DNA of 15,507 nt from Rhodospirillaceae bacterium (GTDB taxonomy: Bacteria > Pseudomonadota > Alphaproteobacteria > Rhodospirillales > Magnetovibrionaceae), in the NCBI GenBank assembly GCA_029883045.1, contig JAOUJU010000012.1, positions 1-15,507 of the forward strand, given 5' to 3'. Made by a program: the position numbers and the translations under genes. Positions 8,698 through 15,049 of this stretch are shown piece by piece. Every line of letters starts with the position of its first letter. The stretch's first letter is position 1. A model generated the notes under the pieces. It ran no database searches, had not been told where the DNA came from, and worked only from the letters and a program-made list of their open reading frames with translations.

Positions 8698-8762
8698 ACC
8701 CCATTTAGCCCATTTAAAATGTCCCGCTGGGGTTATTTTATTTCTTACCCGTTTGGGCTAAA
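8698..8762 (+). promoter_or_regulatory. interleaved inverted repeats in the leader of the 8784 gene
   Basis: Two perfect inverted repeats are interleaved. ACCCCA (8698-8703) pairs with TGGGGT (8728-8733), and TTTAGCCCA (8704-8712) pairs with TGGGCTAAA (8754-8762). The two 5' arms touch each other, giving the arm order of an H-type pseudoknot. The last arm ends ten bases before the GGAT that serves the start at 8784. The 9-bp pair could also form a simple long-loop hairpin, or be a DNA operator. The rest of the 178-base gap (8606-8783) is A+T-rich with no other structure I can support. Confidence 0.4.
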
Positions 8763-8783
8763 AAAATTTTTGGATATTAAAAA

Positions 8784-9251
8784 ATGGCTTTTTTTGGAAA
8801 ATCAAAAGACACCGCGCAAAGCCCAACGGTTAGCGAACCAGTGGACCCCGGTTGGTACCGCAATGGCAGGGGTAAATTCCCTGACTTATTTAACCTTGAC
8901 CCGGCAGAGGCTGGGCTAAGTGGTAAAGGTGGTGTGTTTTTAATTTGGCATGGCGGCGTTCAGCCAGAATGGGTTTATGTCGGACACGCACCTGACATGG
9001 CCGCGGCACTTTTAGAAATTGGCAAAAACAAAGAAGTTACTTATTTTGAAAATAGGGGCGGATTATTTGTGACGTGGTCATTTATTTTGGAAGAGTACCG
9101 CAACGGGGTTGTTAAGTTCCTGCAAGAAAACCTGCCGACCATAGTAGATAGCGCAAACGCTTACCCCGAAGACACCCAACCAGTTCCGGTATTTTCGCCC
9201 GGCAAAGAGCCCGGGCGAGCACCAGCAGCAAAACCAAAACCATCAGAGTAA
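8784..9251 (+). CDS. small unrecognised protein with faint GIY-YIG-like pattern
   Basis: I do not recognise this 155-residue protein as a named family. It has no signal peptide or membrane segment. The core (about 45-122) is rich in aromatics and ends with a charged helix; the tail (123-155) is proline-, alanine- and lysine-rich and probably disordered. Within the core, GVFLIWHGG (50-58) followed by WVYVGHAPDM (63-72) recalls the GIY...YIG beta-strand pair of GIY-YIG nucleases. LEEYRNGVVKFLQENLP (102-118) recalls the late Glu helix and Pro of that fold. The catalytic arginine expected in the helix after YIG is not seen (DMAAALLEI), so if it is related it is probably inactive or a binding module. 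The start at 8784 follows GGAT at 8772. It is read like a real gene: coding-like composition, its own leader and clean flanks. Confidence 0.75.
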   Translation: MAFFGKSKDTAQSPTVSEPVDPGWYRNGRGKFPDLFNLDPAEAGLSGKGGVFLIWHGGVQPEWVYVGHAPDMAAALLEIGKNKEVTYFENRGGLFVTWSFILEEYRNGVVKFLQENLPTIVDSANAYPEDTQPVPVFSPGKEPGRAPAAKPKPSE

Positions 9252-9309
9252 TAATAGCAATCCACACCGCCCAAGTAGTGATAGCTGCGCTAAAGCTGGG
9301 GTTGAAAAA

Positions 9310-9326
9310 AACCTATAAATTAGGTT
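9310..9326. repeat. short hairpin before the adenosyltransferase gene
   Basis: AACCTA (9310-9315) and TAGGTT (9321-9326) form a perfect 6-bp stem with the loop TAAAT, in the 108-base gap before the start at 9360. No T-run follows. It could mark an operator or the end of the preceding transcript. On sequence alone it is weak. Confidence 0.25.
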
Positions 9327-9359
9327 GCACTATTTTCTAGGGCAGATACCTTAAATCAC

Positions 9360-9920
9360 ATGGTTAAACTTAATAAAATCTATACCCGTGGGGGCGATGG
9401 GGGCGAAAGCTCGTTGGTTGATGGTGCCCGCTTGCCCAAAGATTCCCCAACGTTTGAAGCCATAGGTGCGGTGGATGAAGCCAACTCGGCACTGGGGATG
9501 GCCAGAAATATGGCATCTAAAAAAATTACCCCTATTTTGGCGACCATTCAAAATGATCTGTTTGATTTGGGTGCCGATATTGCAACCCCATATGATGGCA
9601 CCAAAGCAGACGGCGCATTGCGTGTTCGTCCAGAACAGGTCACAAACCTAGAAATTGAGATTGATGCCATCACAAAAAAATTAGACGACCTTACGTCTTT
9701 TGTATTACCCGGTGGCAGCGATGGCGCAAGCGCATTGCATGTTGCGCGTGCAATTGTACGTCGGGCTGAGCGCCGTGTGGTAACTTTGAAAAATGAAAAA
9801 AAAATAAACCCAGAAACAATTAAATATTTAAACCGTCTTTCGGATTTGTTATTTCAGCTTTCCCGGCTTGAAAACGATGGCGGCAAAGCAGATATTTTAT
9901 GGAAACCGGGCGGAGAATAA
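9360..9920 (+). CDS. pduO: PduO-type ATP:cob(I)alamin adenosyltransferase
   Basis: This enzyme transfers adenosyl from ATP to cob(I)alamin, making adenosylcobalamin for mutases and B12-dependent ribonucleotide reductase. The 186 residues show the PduO N-terminal ATP loop IYTRGGDGGESSL (7-19, a variant of the usual TRTGD.GTT), EAIGAVDEANSALG (33-46), and the cobalamin/ATP-site block FVLPGGSDGASALHVARAIVRRAER in two parts (114-124 and 125-138). Length is normal for the trimeric family (human MMAB type). The ATG at 9360 has only a distant AGGG (9339-9342), so initiation may be inefficient; an in-frame TAG at 9321-9323 rules out a much longer protein. It is followed by etfB after three bases, so the three genes are very probably one operon. 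No B12-dependent enzyme gene lies in the window. Confidence 0.93.
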   Translation: MVKLNKIYTRGGDGGESSLVDGARLPKDSPTFEAIGAVDEANSALGMARNMASKKITPILATIQNDLFDLGADIATPYDGTKADGALRVRPEQVTNLEIEIDAITKKLDDLTSFVLPGGSDGASALHVARAIVRRAERRVVTLKNEKKINPETIKYLNRLSDLLFQLSRLENDGGKADILWKPGGE

Positions 9921-9923
9921 AAA

Positions 9924-10679
9924 ATGAAGGCACTGGTCGCAATAAAGCGGGTCATCGATTTTAACGTTAAAATACGGGTAAAGGCTGACGGTTCTGGGGT
10001 TGAAACCGAAAACGTTAAAATGTCTATGAATCCGTTTGACGAAATTGCGGCTGAAGAGGCCATCCGCCTAAAAGAAGCGGGCGTAGTTGACGAAATAATA
10101 GCGGTTTCAATCGGCAATGCGGCCGCACAAGATGTAATAAGAACCGCACTGGCCATGGGTGCCGATCGCGGTATTTTGGTTCAGTCAGAAAACGAAGTTG
10201 AGCCTTTGGCAGTCGCCAAAATATTAAAATTTGTTGTTGGGCGCGAAAATCCGGGAATTGTAATCCTCGGTAAGCAAGCCATCGATGATGACGCCAATCA
10301 GACCGGGCAAATGCTTTCTGCCTTATTAGGCTGGGCGCAAGGAACGTTCGCATCGAAAGTTGAAATTGTTGATGGCGGCGCAAGGGCGCAAGTCACCCGT
10401 GAAATTGACGGCGGGCTAGAAACCATAAGCCTGAAAATGCCGGCTGTTATAACAACCGATTTACGCCTTAATGAGCCACGCTATGCATCACTGCCTAATA
10501 TTATGAAGGCCAAGAAAAAACCCATTGATACAATTTCTGTTTCTGACACCGGGGTTGATGCAAGCCCGCGCCTTGAAATTATAAAAGTTGAAGAACCGCC
10601 GCAAAGAACCGCCGGAATAAAAGTTGATAGCGTTGCCGCGCTGGTGGAAAAACTTAAAAACGAAGCGGGGGTAATATAA
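9924..10679 (+). CDS. etfB: electron transfer flavoprotein beta subunit
   Basis: EtfB pairs with EtfA to form the soluble ETF heterodimer that carries electrons from acyl-CoA and other dehydrogenases to ETF:quinone oxidoreductase. The beta subunit binds AMP. The 251 residues are the usual length. They begin MKALVAIKRVIDFNVKIRV and carry MNPFDEIAAEEAIRLKEAG (34-52), LGKQAIDDDANQTGQM (the conserved family signature, about 114-129) and an E-X2-E-type C-terminus ending KLKNEAGVI. The start is eight bases after GGAG (9912-9915), which lies in the end of the preceding gene. The stop overlaps the etfA start by one base (TAATG), so the two are translationally coupled. Confidence 0.97.
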   Translation: MKALVAIKRVIDFNVKIRVKADGSGVETENVKMSMNPFDEIAAEEAIRLKEAGVVDEIIAVSIGNAAAQDVIRTALAMGADRGILVQSENEVEPLAVAKILKFVVGRENPGIVILGKQAIDDDANQTGQMLSALLGWAQGTFASKVEIVDGGARAQVTREIDGGLETISLKMPAVITTDLRLNEPRYASLPNIMKAKKKPIDTISVSDTGVDASPRLEIIKVEEPPQRTAGIKVDSVAALVEKLKNEAGVI

Positions 10680-11620
10680 TGGCTATTTTGCTTATCGCCG
10701 AACATGACAACAAAATTCTAAAACCAGCAACCCTTAATGCTGCCACTGCCGCATCCGAACTGGGCGCGTGCGGAATGGGTGATGTATGTGTTTTGGTTGC
10801 AGGCCACGATTGCGCAAGCGTGGCCGATGAAGCCACTAAAATAAATGGAATTACAAAAATATTACTGGCTGATAGCGCACAATACCAAAACGCGTTGGCC
10901 GAAAACATGGCCCCCTTAATTGTCGAACTGGCCAAAGATTATGATGCTATAATTGCACCGGCTACAACATCGGGAAAAAATATTTTACCCCGGGTTGCGG
11001 CGTTGCTTGATGTTCAACAAATTTCAGAAATTACAAAAATAATATCAAACGACACATTCCAACGGCCAATTTTTGCTGGCAACGCAATTGCCACGGTAAA
11101 ATCACTAGATGGCAAAAAAATTATCACCGTTCGCACCACAGCATTTGCCGCCGCCGGCAGTGACGGCAATGGCATAGTTGAAGAAATCTCGACGGGTGAT
11201 GATTTTGGGCTTTCGTCTTTTGTTCGCGATGAATTGACCAAATCTGATCGACCAGAATTAACATCGGCAAAAATAATAATTTCCGGTGGGCGGGGCATGG
11301 GATCTGCCGAAAATTTCAAATTATTAGACGCCGTAGCTGATAAATTAAATGCTGCCATTGGTGCATCGCGTGCTGCGGTCGATTCTGGCTTTGCCCCTAA
11401 TGATTATCAGGTCGGGCAAACCGGAAAAGTGGTGGCGCCGGAACTTTATATTGCGGTTGGCATTTCAGGTGCCATCCAGCATATGGCGGGAATGAAAGAT
11501 TCCAAGGTAATTGTCGCTATTAATAAAGATAGCGATGCCCCCATATTTCAGGTTGCCGATTATGGTATGGTCGCCGACCTGTTTGATGTGCTGCCGGAAC
11601 TGGCCAAGGCGCTAGAATAA
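10679..11620 (+). CDS. etfA: electron transfer flavoprotein alpha subunit
   Basis: EtfA holds the redox-active FAD of ETF. The 313 residues fit the family. The N-terminal domain (1-185) is followed by the FAD domain: IISGGRGMGSAENF (200-213), the SRAAVDSGFAP loop (230-240), QVGQTGKVVAPELYIAVGIS in the centre (244-263, the ETF-alpha signature), then SGAIQHMAGM (263-272) and INKDSDAPIF (281-290). The ATG shares its first base with the etfB stop. No intrinsic terminator is obvious after the gene; the 99-base gap before hbd contains interleaved inverted repeats described separately. Confidence 0.97.
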   Translation: MAILLIAEHDNKILKPATLNAATAASELGACGMGDVCVLVAGHDCASVADEATKINGITKILLADSAQYQNALAENMAPLIVELAKDYDAIIAPATTSGKNILPRVAALLDVQQISEITKIISNDTFQRPIFAGNAIATVKSLDGKKIITVRTTAFAAAGSDGNGIVEEISTGDDFGLSSFVRDELTKSDRPELTSAKIIISGGRGMGSAENFKLLDAVADKLNAAIGASRAAVDSGFAPNDYQVGQTGKVVAPELYIAVGISGAIQHMAGMKDSKVIVAINKDSDAPIFQVADYGMVADLFDVLPELAKALE

Positions 11621-11645
11621 CGGTTTATTTATCACATCTCTTTCA

Positions 11646-11704
11646 TTTGGTCATTTCTGGCTCTTGACTATCATGACCAAAGGCAAGTCTTATAAGGCCA
11701 GAAA
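11646..11704 (+). promoter_or_regulatory. interleaved inverted repeats just upstream of hbd
   Basis: TTTGGTCAT (11646-11654) pairs perfectly with ATGACCAAA (11673-11681), and TTTCTGGC (11654-11661) pairs perfectly with GCCAGAAA (11697-11704). The arm order 1-2-1'-2' is that of an H-type pseudoknot, with the two 5' arms adjacent (sharing one T). The last arm ends two bases before the GGAG (11707-11710) that serves the hbd start. A TTGACT at 11664-11669 with A+T-rich TTATAA at 11690-11695 could instead be a promoter (spacer 20, longer than ideal), in which case the repeats would be operators. The alternatives are an RNA leader switch or a DNA operator; the sequence does not decide. Confidence 0.5.
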
Positions 11705-11719
11705 ATGGAGCAATTTGTT

Positions 11720-12604
11720 ATGTCGATAGAAGATATCAAAACAATCGGGGTAATTGGTGCGGGCCAAATGGGCAGCGGTATTGCCACGGTTGGCGCAACG
11801 TCGGGCTATGACGTAATAATGATGGATGCCAACGAAGGCCAGATTAAAAAAGGCATGGGTAAAATTGAACACAATCTGGAGCGTCAGGTTGAAAAAGGCT
11901 TACTTAGCGAAGCCGACAGAAAACTTGCGCTGCCACGGATTAAAACAGCTACCACACTAGATGCATTTAAAGATTGCGACATAATAATTGAGGCCGCTAG
12001 CGAAAATGAGGCCGTTAAAACAGAAATATTAAAAGCCCTTTTTCCCCTGCTAAAACCAGAAGCCATAATCACCACCAATACATCTAGCATTTCTATCACT
12101 AGACTAGCGGCGCAAACCGACCGCCCGGAAAAATTTGCTGGAATGCATTTTATGAACCCGGTGCCGGCAATGGAACTGGTCGAGGTTATTCGCGGCATTA
12201 ACACTAGCAAAGAAACCTTTGAAACCGTTTCCGAGCTGGCCAAAAAAATGAAAAAAATACCAGCCGCAGCAGAAGACTTCCCGGCGTTTATTGTTAACCG
12301 TATCTTGATGCCCATGTTAAACGAAGCTGTTTACACCCTGTACGAAGGGGTCGGAACCGTAAAAGCCATCGATCAATCAATGATGTTAGGTGCCCACCAC
12401 CCCATGGGACCGTTAGCGCTGGCAGATTTTATCGGCCTTGATGTATGTTTAGCTGTTATGAATACCCTTTACGAAGATTTAGCCGATAGCAAATACCGCC
12501 CCTGCCCGCTTTTAACCAAATACGTCGAAGCCGGATGGTTGGGACGTAAATCGGGCAAAGGTTTTTATGATTATTCCGGTGATGAACCGGTTCCAACGCG
12601 TTAG
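11720..12604 (+). CDS. hbd: 3-hydroxybutyryl-CoA dehydrogenase (NAD-dependent)
   Basis: This enzyme interconverts 3-hydroxybutyryl-CoA and acetoacetyl-CoA with NAD(P) in short-chain fatty-acid or polyhydroxybutyrate metabolism. From the chosen start it has 294 residues: an N-terminal Rossmann domain with VIGAGQMGSGIA (11-22), TTNTSSISIT (118-127), then GMHFMNPVPAMELVEV (141-156), which contains the catalytic H143, and the C-terminal dimer domain with PAFIVNRILMPMLNEA (188-203). I chose the ATG at 11720 because GGAG lies nine bases before it. An in-frame ATG at 11705 would add five residues and also has an upstream AAGG, so it cannot be excluded. It is on the same strand as etfBA, consistent with shared use in beta-oxidation, but separated by a structured leader. 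Confidence 0.95.
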   Translation: MSIEDIKTIGVIGAGQMGSGIATVGATSGYDVIMMDANEGQIKKGMGKIEHNLERQVEKGLLSEADRKLALPRIKTATTLDAFKDCDIIIEAASENEAVKTEILKALFPLLKPEAIITTNTSSISITRLAAQTDRPEKFAGMHFMNPVPAMELVEVIRGINTSKETFETVSELAKKMKKIPAAAEDFPAFIVNRILMPMLNEAVYTLYEGVGTVKAIDQSMMLGAHHPMGPLALADFIGLDVCLAVMNTLYEDLADSKYRPCPLLTKYVEAGWLGRKSGKGFYDYSGDEPVPTR

Positions 12605-12615
12605 GAATTTATTTA

Positions 12616-13095
12616 ATGAGCAGCAAATGGGACGCGCGTTTTTTGCGCTTGGCAGTTGAGGTAGCAAGTTGGTCAAAAGACCGCTCAACCAAGGTTGGTG
12701 CGGTAATAGTAACCGAAGACAAAACCCCCGGTCCGTACGGTTATAATGGCTTTCCCCGGATGATTGATGACGAAATTGAAGAACGCCACGGCCGTCCTGA
12801 CAAATACGACTGGACCGAACACGCCGAACGCAATGCAATTTATAATGCGGCTAGGGTCGGATTTAATCTGTCAGGTTGCACAATTTATGTAACCCATGTG
12901 CCCTGCCCTGATTGCGCGCGCGGCATTTTACAATCAGGCATTAAACGCGTGGTGGTTGATAAGGCCAGCGTTGAGGATGCCGATTTTCAAAAGCGGTGGG
13001 ATGAAAAAGGTCAGTTTTCGGAAAAAATGTTCAAAGAAGCGGGCATTAAGTTAGATTATGCCGCGGCCCTTAATGAAGAAAAAATTCGCGGTTAA
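12616..13095 (+). CDS. dCMP deaminase-family zinc deaminase
   Basis: Members deaminate dCMP to dUMP, supplying the thymidylate pathway; some relatives (ComEB) have other nucleotide roles. The 159 residues carry both zinc motifs: HAERNAI (H69, catalytic E71) and PCPDCARGI (C97, C100). Other landmarks are STKVGAVIV (24-32) and YGYNGFPR (41-48), all typical of dCMP/deoxycytidylate deaminases rather than cytidine or tRNA deaminases. AGGA overlapping the hbd stop (12603-12606) sits nine bases before the ATG, so translation may be coupled to hbd. The stop codon is one base from the stop of the opposite-strand ccrM, so the gene ends in a tight convergent junction with no room for a terminator between them. 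Confidence 0.92.
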   Translation: MSSKWDARFLRLAVEVASWSKDRSTKVGAVIVTEDKTPGPYGYNGFPRMIDDEIEERHGRPDKYDWTEHAERNAIYNAARVGFNLSGCTIYVTHVPCPDCARGILQSGIKRVVVDKASVEDADFQKRWDEKGQFSEKMFKEAGIKLDYAAALNEEKIRG

Positions 13096-13096
13096 T

Positions 13097-14233
13097 TTAG
13101 TTTAGTTCAGCCCGAACTTTTTCGCGCATTACATCAATTGGAACTAGCTTTCCCTTAACCACCATATGCCAGAACTGCCAGCCATTACATGCCGGTGCTT
13201 TTTGCACGAACGCCCCAACTTGGTGGATTGATCCTTTGAAATCTGACGTAACCAATGTTCCGTCGGCACGAACCTTGGCACTATAGCGTTTGCGCGGGTC
13301 GGTCAAAACGGTTCCCGGTCTGATAAGGCCACGTTCGACCACCGTGCCAAACGGAATACGGGGCAATGAACGCTTGCTTTCATTTAGCACCAATGTTTTA
13401 TCTTCAATTTGTCTTACTTTGGAAATTCTGGCGCGCGCTATTTCGGCGTATTCGTCTTCGCGCTCCAACCCAATAAAATGCCTGCCCAGTGCTTTGGCCA
13501 CGGCACCTGTTGTGCCGGACCCAAAAAACGGATCCAATACCACGTCGCCTACTTCGGAACTGGAAAGCAAAATACGATAAAGCAGACTTTCGGGTTTTTG
13601 TGTTGGGTGGGCTTTTTTTCCGTCTTTTTTCAGCCGTTCGGGGCCGGAACAAATTGGCAGCGTCCAATCGGAACGCATTTGAAAATCGTCATTTAGTGCT
13701 TTCATCGATTCATAATTAAAACGATAGCGCGCCTCTTTGTCACGCGCTGCCCAAATAAGGGTTTCGTGTGCGTTGGTAAAACGACGCCCACGAAAATTGG
13801 GCATCGGGTTAGTTTTTAGCCAAACCACATCGTTGAGCATCCAAAAGCCCAAATCTTGCATCATTGAACCCACCCGGAAAATATTATGGTAGCTACCAAT
13901 AACCCAGATTGAACCATCTGGTTTTAAGATGCGACGCGCGGCCTTCATCCACTTTTTGGTAAAATCATCATAGGCTTTAAAGCTGGCGAATTGGTCCCAG
14001 TGATCATCAACCGCATCAACTTTGGTATTATTAGGACGAACAAGGTCGCCTTCTAGCTGCAAATTATAAGGTGGGTCGGCAAAAATCATATCAACCGAGC
14101 CTTCGGGCAGGGAATCCATCAATTTTACGCAATCACCGACTAAAACTTCATCCAGCGGCAATGTATGTTTTGCGGCTGGGTCAAAAGTTGCGTTTTTGCT
14201 TTTATTTGTTTTTGTGGTTCGCTTGGTCATCAT
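13097..14233 (-). CDS. ccrM: CcrM-type DNA adenine methyltransferase (GANTC)
   Basis: CcrM methylates adenine in GANTC and in alphaproteobacteria marks replicated DNA to time the cell cycle. The 378 residues are beta-class: the catalytic DPPYNLQL (53-60) precedes AHPTQKP (208-214) and the S-adenosylmethionine motif DPFFGSG (234-240). Strongly CcrM-like blocks include DAVDDHWDQF (73-82), IGSYHNIFRVG (112-122) and NPMPNFRGRRF (142-152). The C-terminal DNA-recognition domain has GSIHQVGAFVQKAPACNGWQFW (334-355). Compared with Caulobacter CcrM (358 residues, from memory) it has an extra lysine/threonine-rich N-terminus of about 25 residues. Two tandem ATGs (14233, 14230) are possible starts, and no strong ribosome site is evident. 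It follows rnhB on the same strand after a 140-base gap packed with its own target site. Confidence 0.97.
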   Translation of the reverse strand: MMTKRTTKTNKSKNATFDPAAKHTLPLDEVLVGDCVKLMDSLPEGSVDMIFADPPYNLQLEGDLVRPNNTKVDAVDDHWDQFASFKAYDDFTKKWMKAARRILKPDGSIWVIGSYHNIFRVGSMMQDLGFWMLNDVVWLKTNPMPNFRGRRFTNAHETLIWAARDKEARYRFNYESMKALNDDFQMRSDWTLPICSGPERLKKDGKKAHPTQKPESLLYRILLSSSEVGDVVLDPFFGSGTTGAVAKALGRHFIGLEREDEYAEIARARISKVRQIEDKTLVLNESKRSLPRIPFGTVVERGLIRPGTVLTDPRKRYSAKVRADGTLVTSDFKGSIHQVGAFVQKAPACNGWQFWHMVVKGKLVPIDVMREKVRAELN

Positions 14234-14255
14234 CGGCGCATCAAAGCAACCTTGT

Positions 14256-14341
14256 GAATCGACGTCAAGAAAATAAATGGAATCAATAGCTTATGCTGAA
14301 TCAAGATTGGTACATGTTGAGTCCCACGGAATCACCGACTC
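14256..14341. promoter_or_regulatory. cluster of six GANTC sites upstream of ccrM
   Basis: Six GANTC pentamers occur at 14256-14260 (GAATC), 14280-14284 (GAATC), 14298-14302 (GAATC), 14319-14323 (GAGTC), 14329-14333 (GAATC) and 14337-14341 (GACTC). GANTC is the CcrM target, and the ccrM start is at 14233, so methylation of its own promoter/leader is the natural reading. In Caulobacter the ccrM promoter region also has GANTC sites and its activity responds to methylation state (known, from memory). I found no GANTC in any other intergenic gap of this window; the remaining sites, fewer than about 25 by eye, fall inside genes. Confidence 0.8.
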
Positions 14342-14346
14342 AACAT
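14314..14346. repeat. perfect 10-bp inverted repeat bearing three GANTC sites
   Basis: ATGTTGAGTC (14314-14323) and GACTCAACAT (14337-14346) are exact reverse complements separated by 13 bases. Each arm ends in a GANTC site and a third site (14329-14333) sits at the centre of symmetry. On either strand no T-run follows, so it is not a standard terminator for rnhB. It looks like a dyad regulator site or cruciform in the ccrM upstream region. Confidence 0.7.
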
Positions 14347-14373
14347 CTAGTGTTTATTAAATAAAATAAATTT

Positions 14374-14985
14374 TCACTTTCTTTCAATTATAGTCCTTAT
14401 TGGGGCAAAGCTTTTACGGTGATGGGTTGTAATGCCAAGTTTTTGTAAACCTTCGCTATGGGCCTTGGTGCCATAACCTTGGTTTGTTTCCCAACCATAG
14501 CCAGGGTGCAGCGTCGCCAAATCTGCCATAATTCTATCACGGGTGACCTTGGCAATAATTGAAGCCGCGGCAATTGAAAGCGAAATACCATCACCGCGCA
14601 CCACACATTGGGTTTGGCAGGACAGTTTTGGTTGGCGGTTACCATCGATTAGCGCAACCGTTGGTGTGGTGCTTAAATTTTCAATCGCACGCGTCATTGC
14701 CAGCATGGTTGCCTGAAGAATATTTTTTTCATCAATTTCTTCAACATCGGCAATGCCAACGCCTATGATGGCGCATTGGCGCAGTAGCTCAAAAAGTTTT
14801 TCACGCATTAACGGTTTTAATTTTTTTGAATCATCCAATCCCAAAATCAATTCATCACTTATTAGACCGCGATCAAGAATTACCGCGCCAGCCACCACTG
14901 GGCCGGCCCACGGGCCACGCCCGGCTTCATCTACACCTGCGATTAATTTGCCTGCAAAGCTGTCTTCAATGGAAAAATCTGGCAT
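14374..14985 (-). CDS. rnhB: ribonuclease HII
   Basis: RNase HII cleaves RNA in RNA-DNA hybrids and removes single ribonucleotides misincorporated in DNA. The 203 residues show the acidic active site: D19 and E20 in AGVDEAGRGPWAGPV (16-30), D114 in ALIDGN, and D132 in RGDGISLSIAAASIIAKVTRD (130-150, read in two overlapping blocks). The C-terminal HPGYGWETNQGYGT and HRKSFAP motifs are also present. Length and order are standard. The start at 14985 has only a weak ribosome site (GATGAAG-like) upstream. The gene lies between a small membrane protein and ccrM on the same strand; rnhB next to ccrM is a recurrent alphaproteobacterial arrangement (known, from memory). Confidence 0.96.
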   Translation of the reverse strand: MPDFSIEDSFAGKLIAGVDEAGRGPWAGPVVAGAVILDRGLISDELILGLDDSKKLKPLMREKLFELLRQCAIIGVGIADVEEIDEKNILQATMLAMTRAIENLSTTPTVALIDGNRQPKLSCQTQCVVRGDGISLSIAAASIIAKVTRDRIMADLATLHPGYGWETNQGYGTKAHSEGLQKLGITTHHRKSFAPIRTIIERK

Positions 14986-15049
14986 ACATTTATGGCTTCA
15001 TCTGCGGTTTGCGTTCAACAAGCCTACCATATTTATCTGTTATTTTGGT

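Noticed and set aside
8719..8919. 66-codon plus-strand frame starting MSRWGY
   Set aside because: It overlaps the 8784-9251 gene in another frame, spans the inverted-repeat leader and has no ribosome site.
12616..14233. dCMP deaminase plus adenine methyltransferase as a phage-defence or DNA-modification system
   Set aside because: Both are housekeeping-type proteins in normal chromosomal context, on opposite strands, with no nuclease partner or mobile-element sign.
14234..14373. CtrA box (TTAA-N7-TTAA) in the ccrM upstream region
   Set aside because: I looked for it because Caulobacter ccrM is CtrA-activated; TTAA half-sites occur but none with the seven-base spacing.
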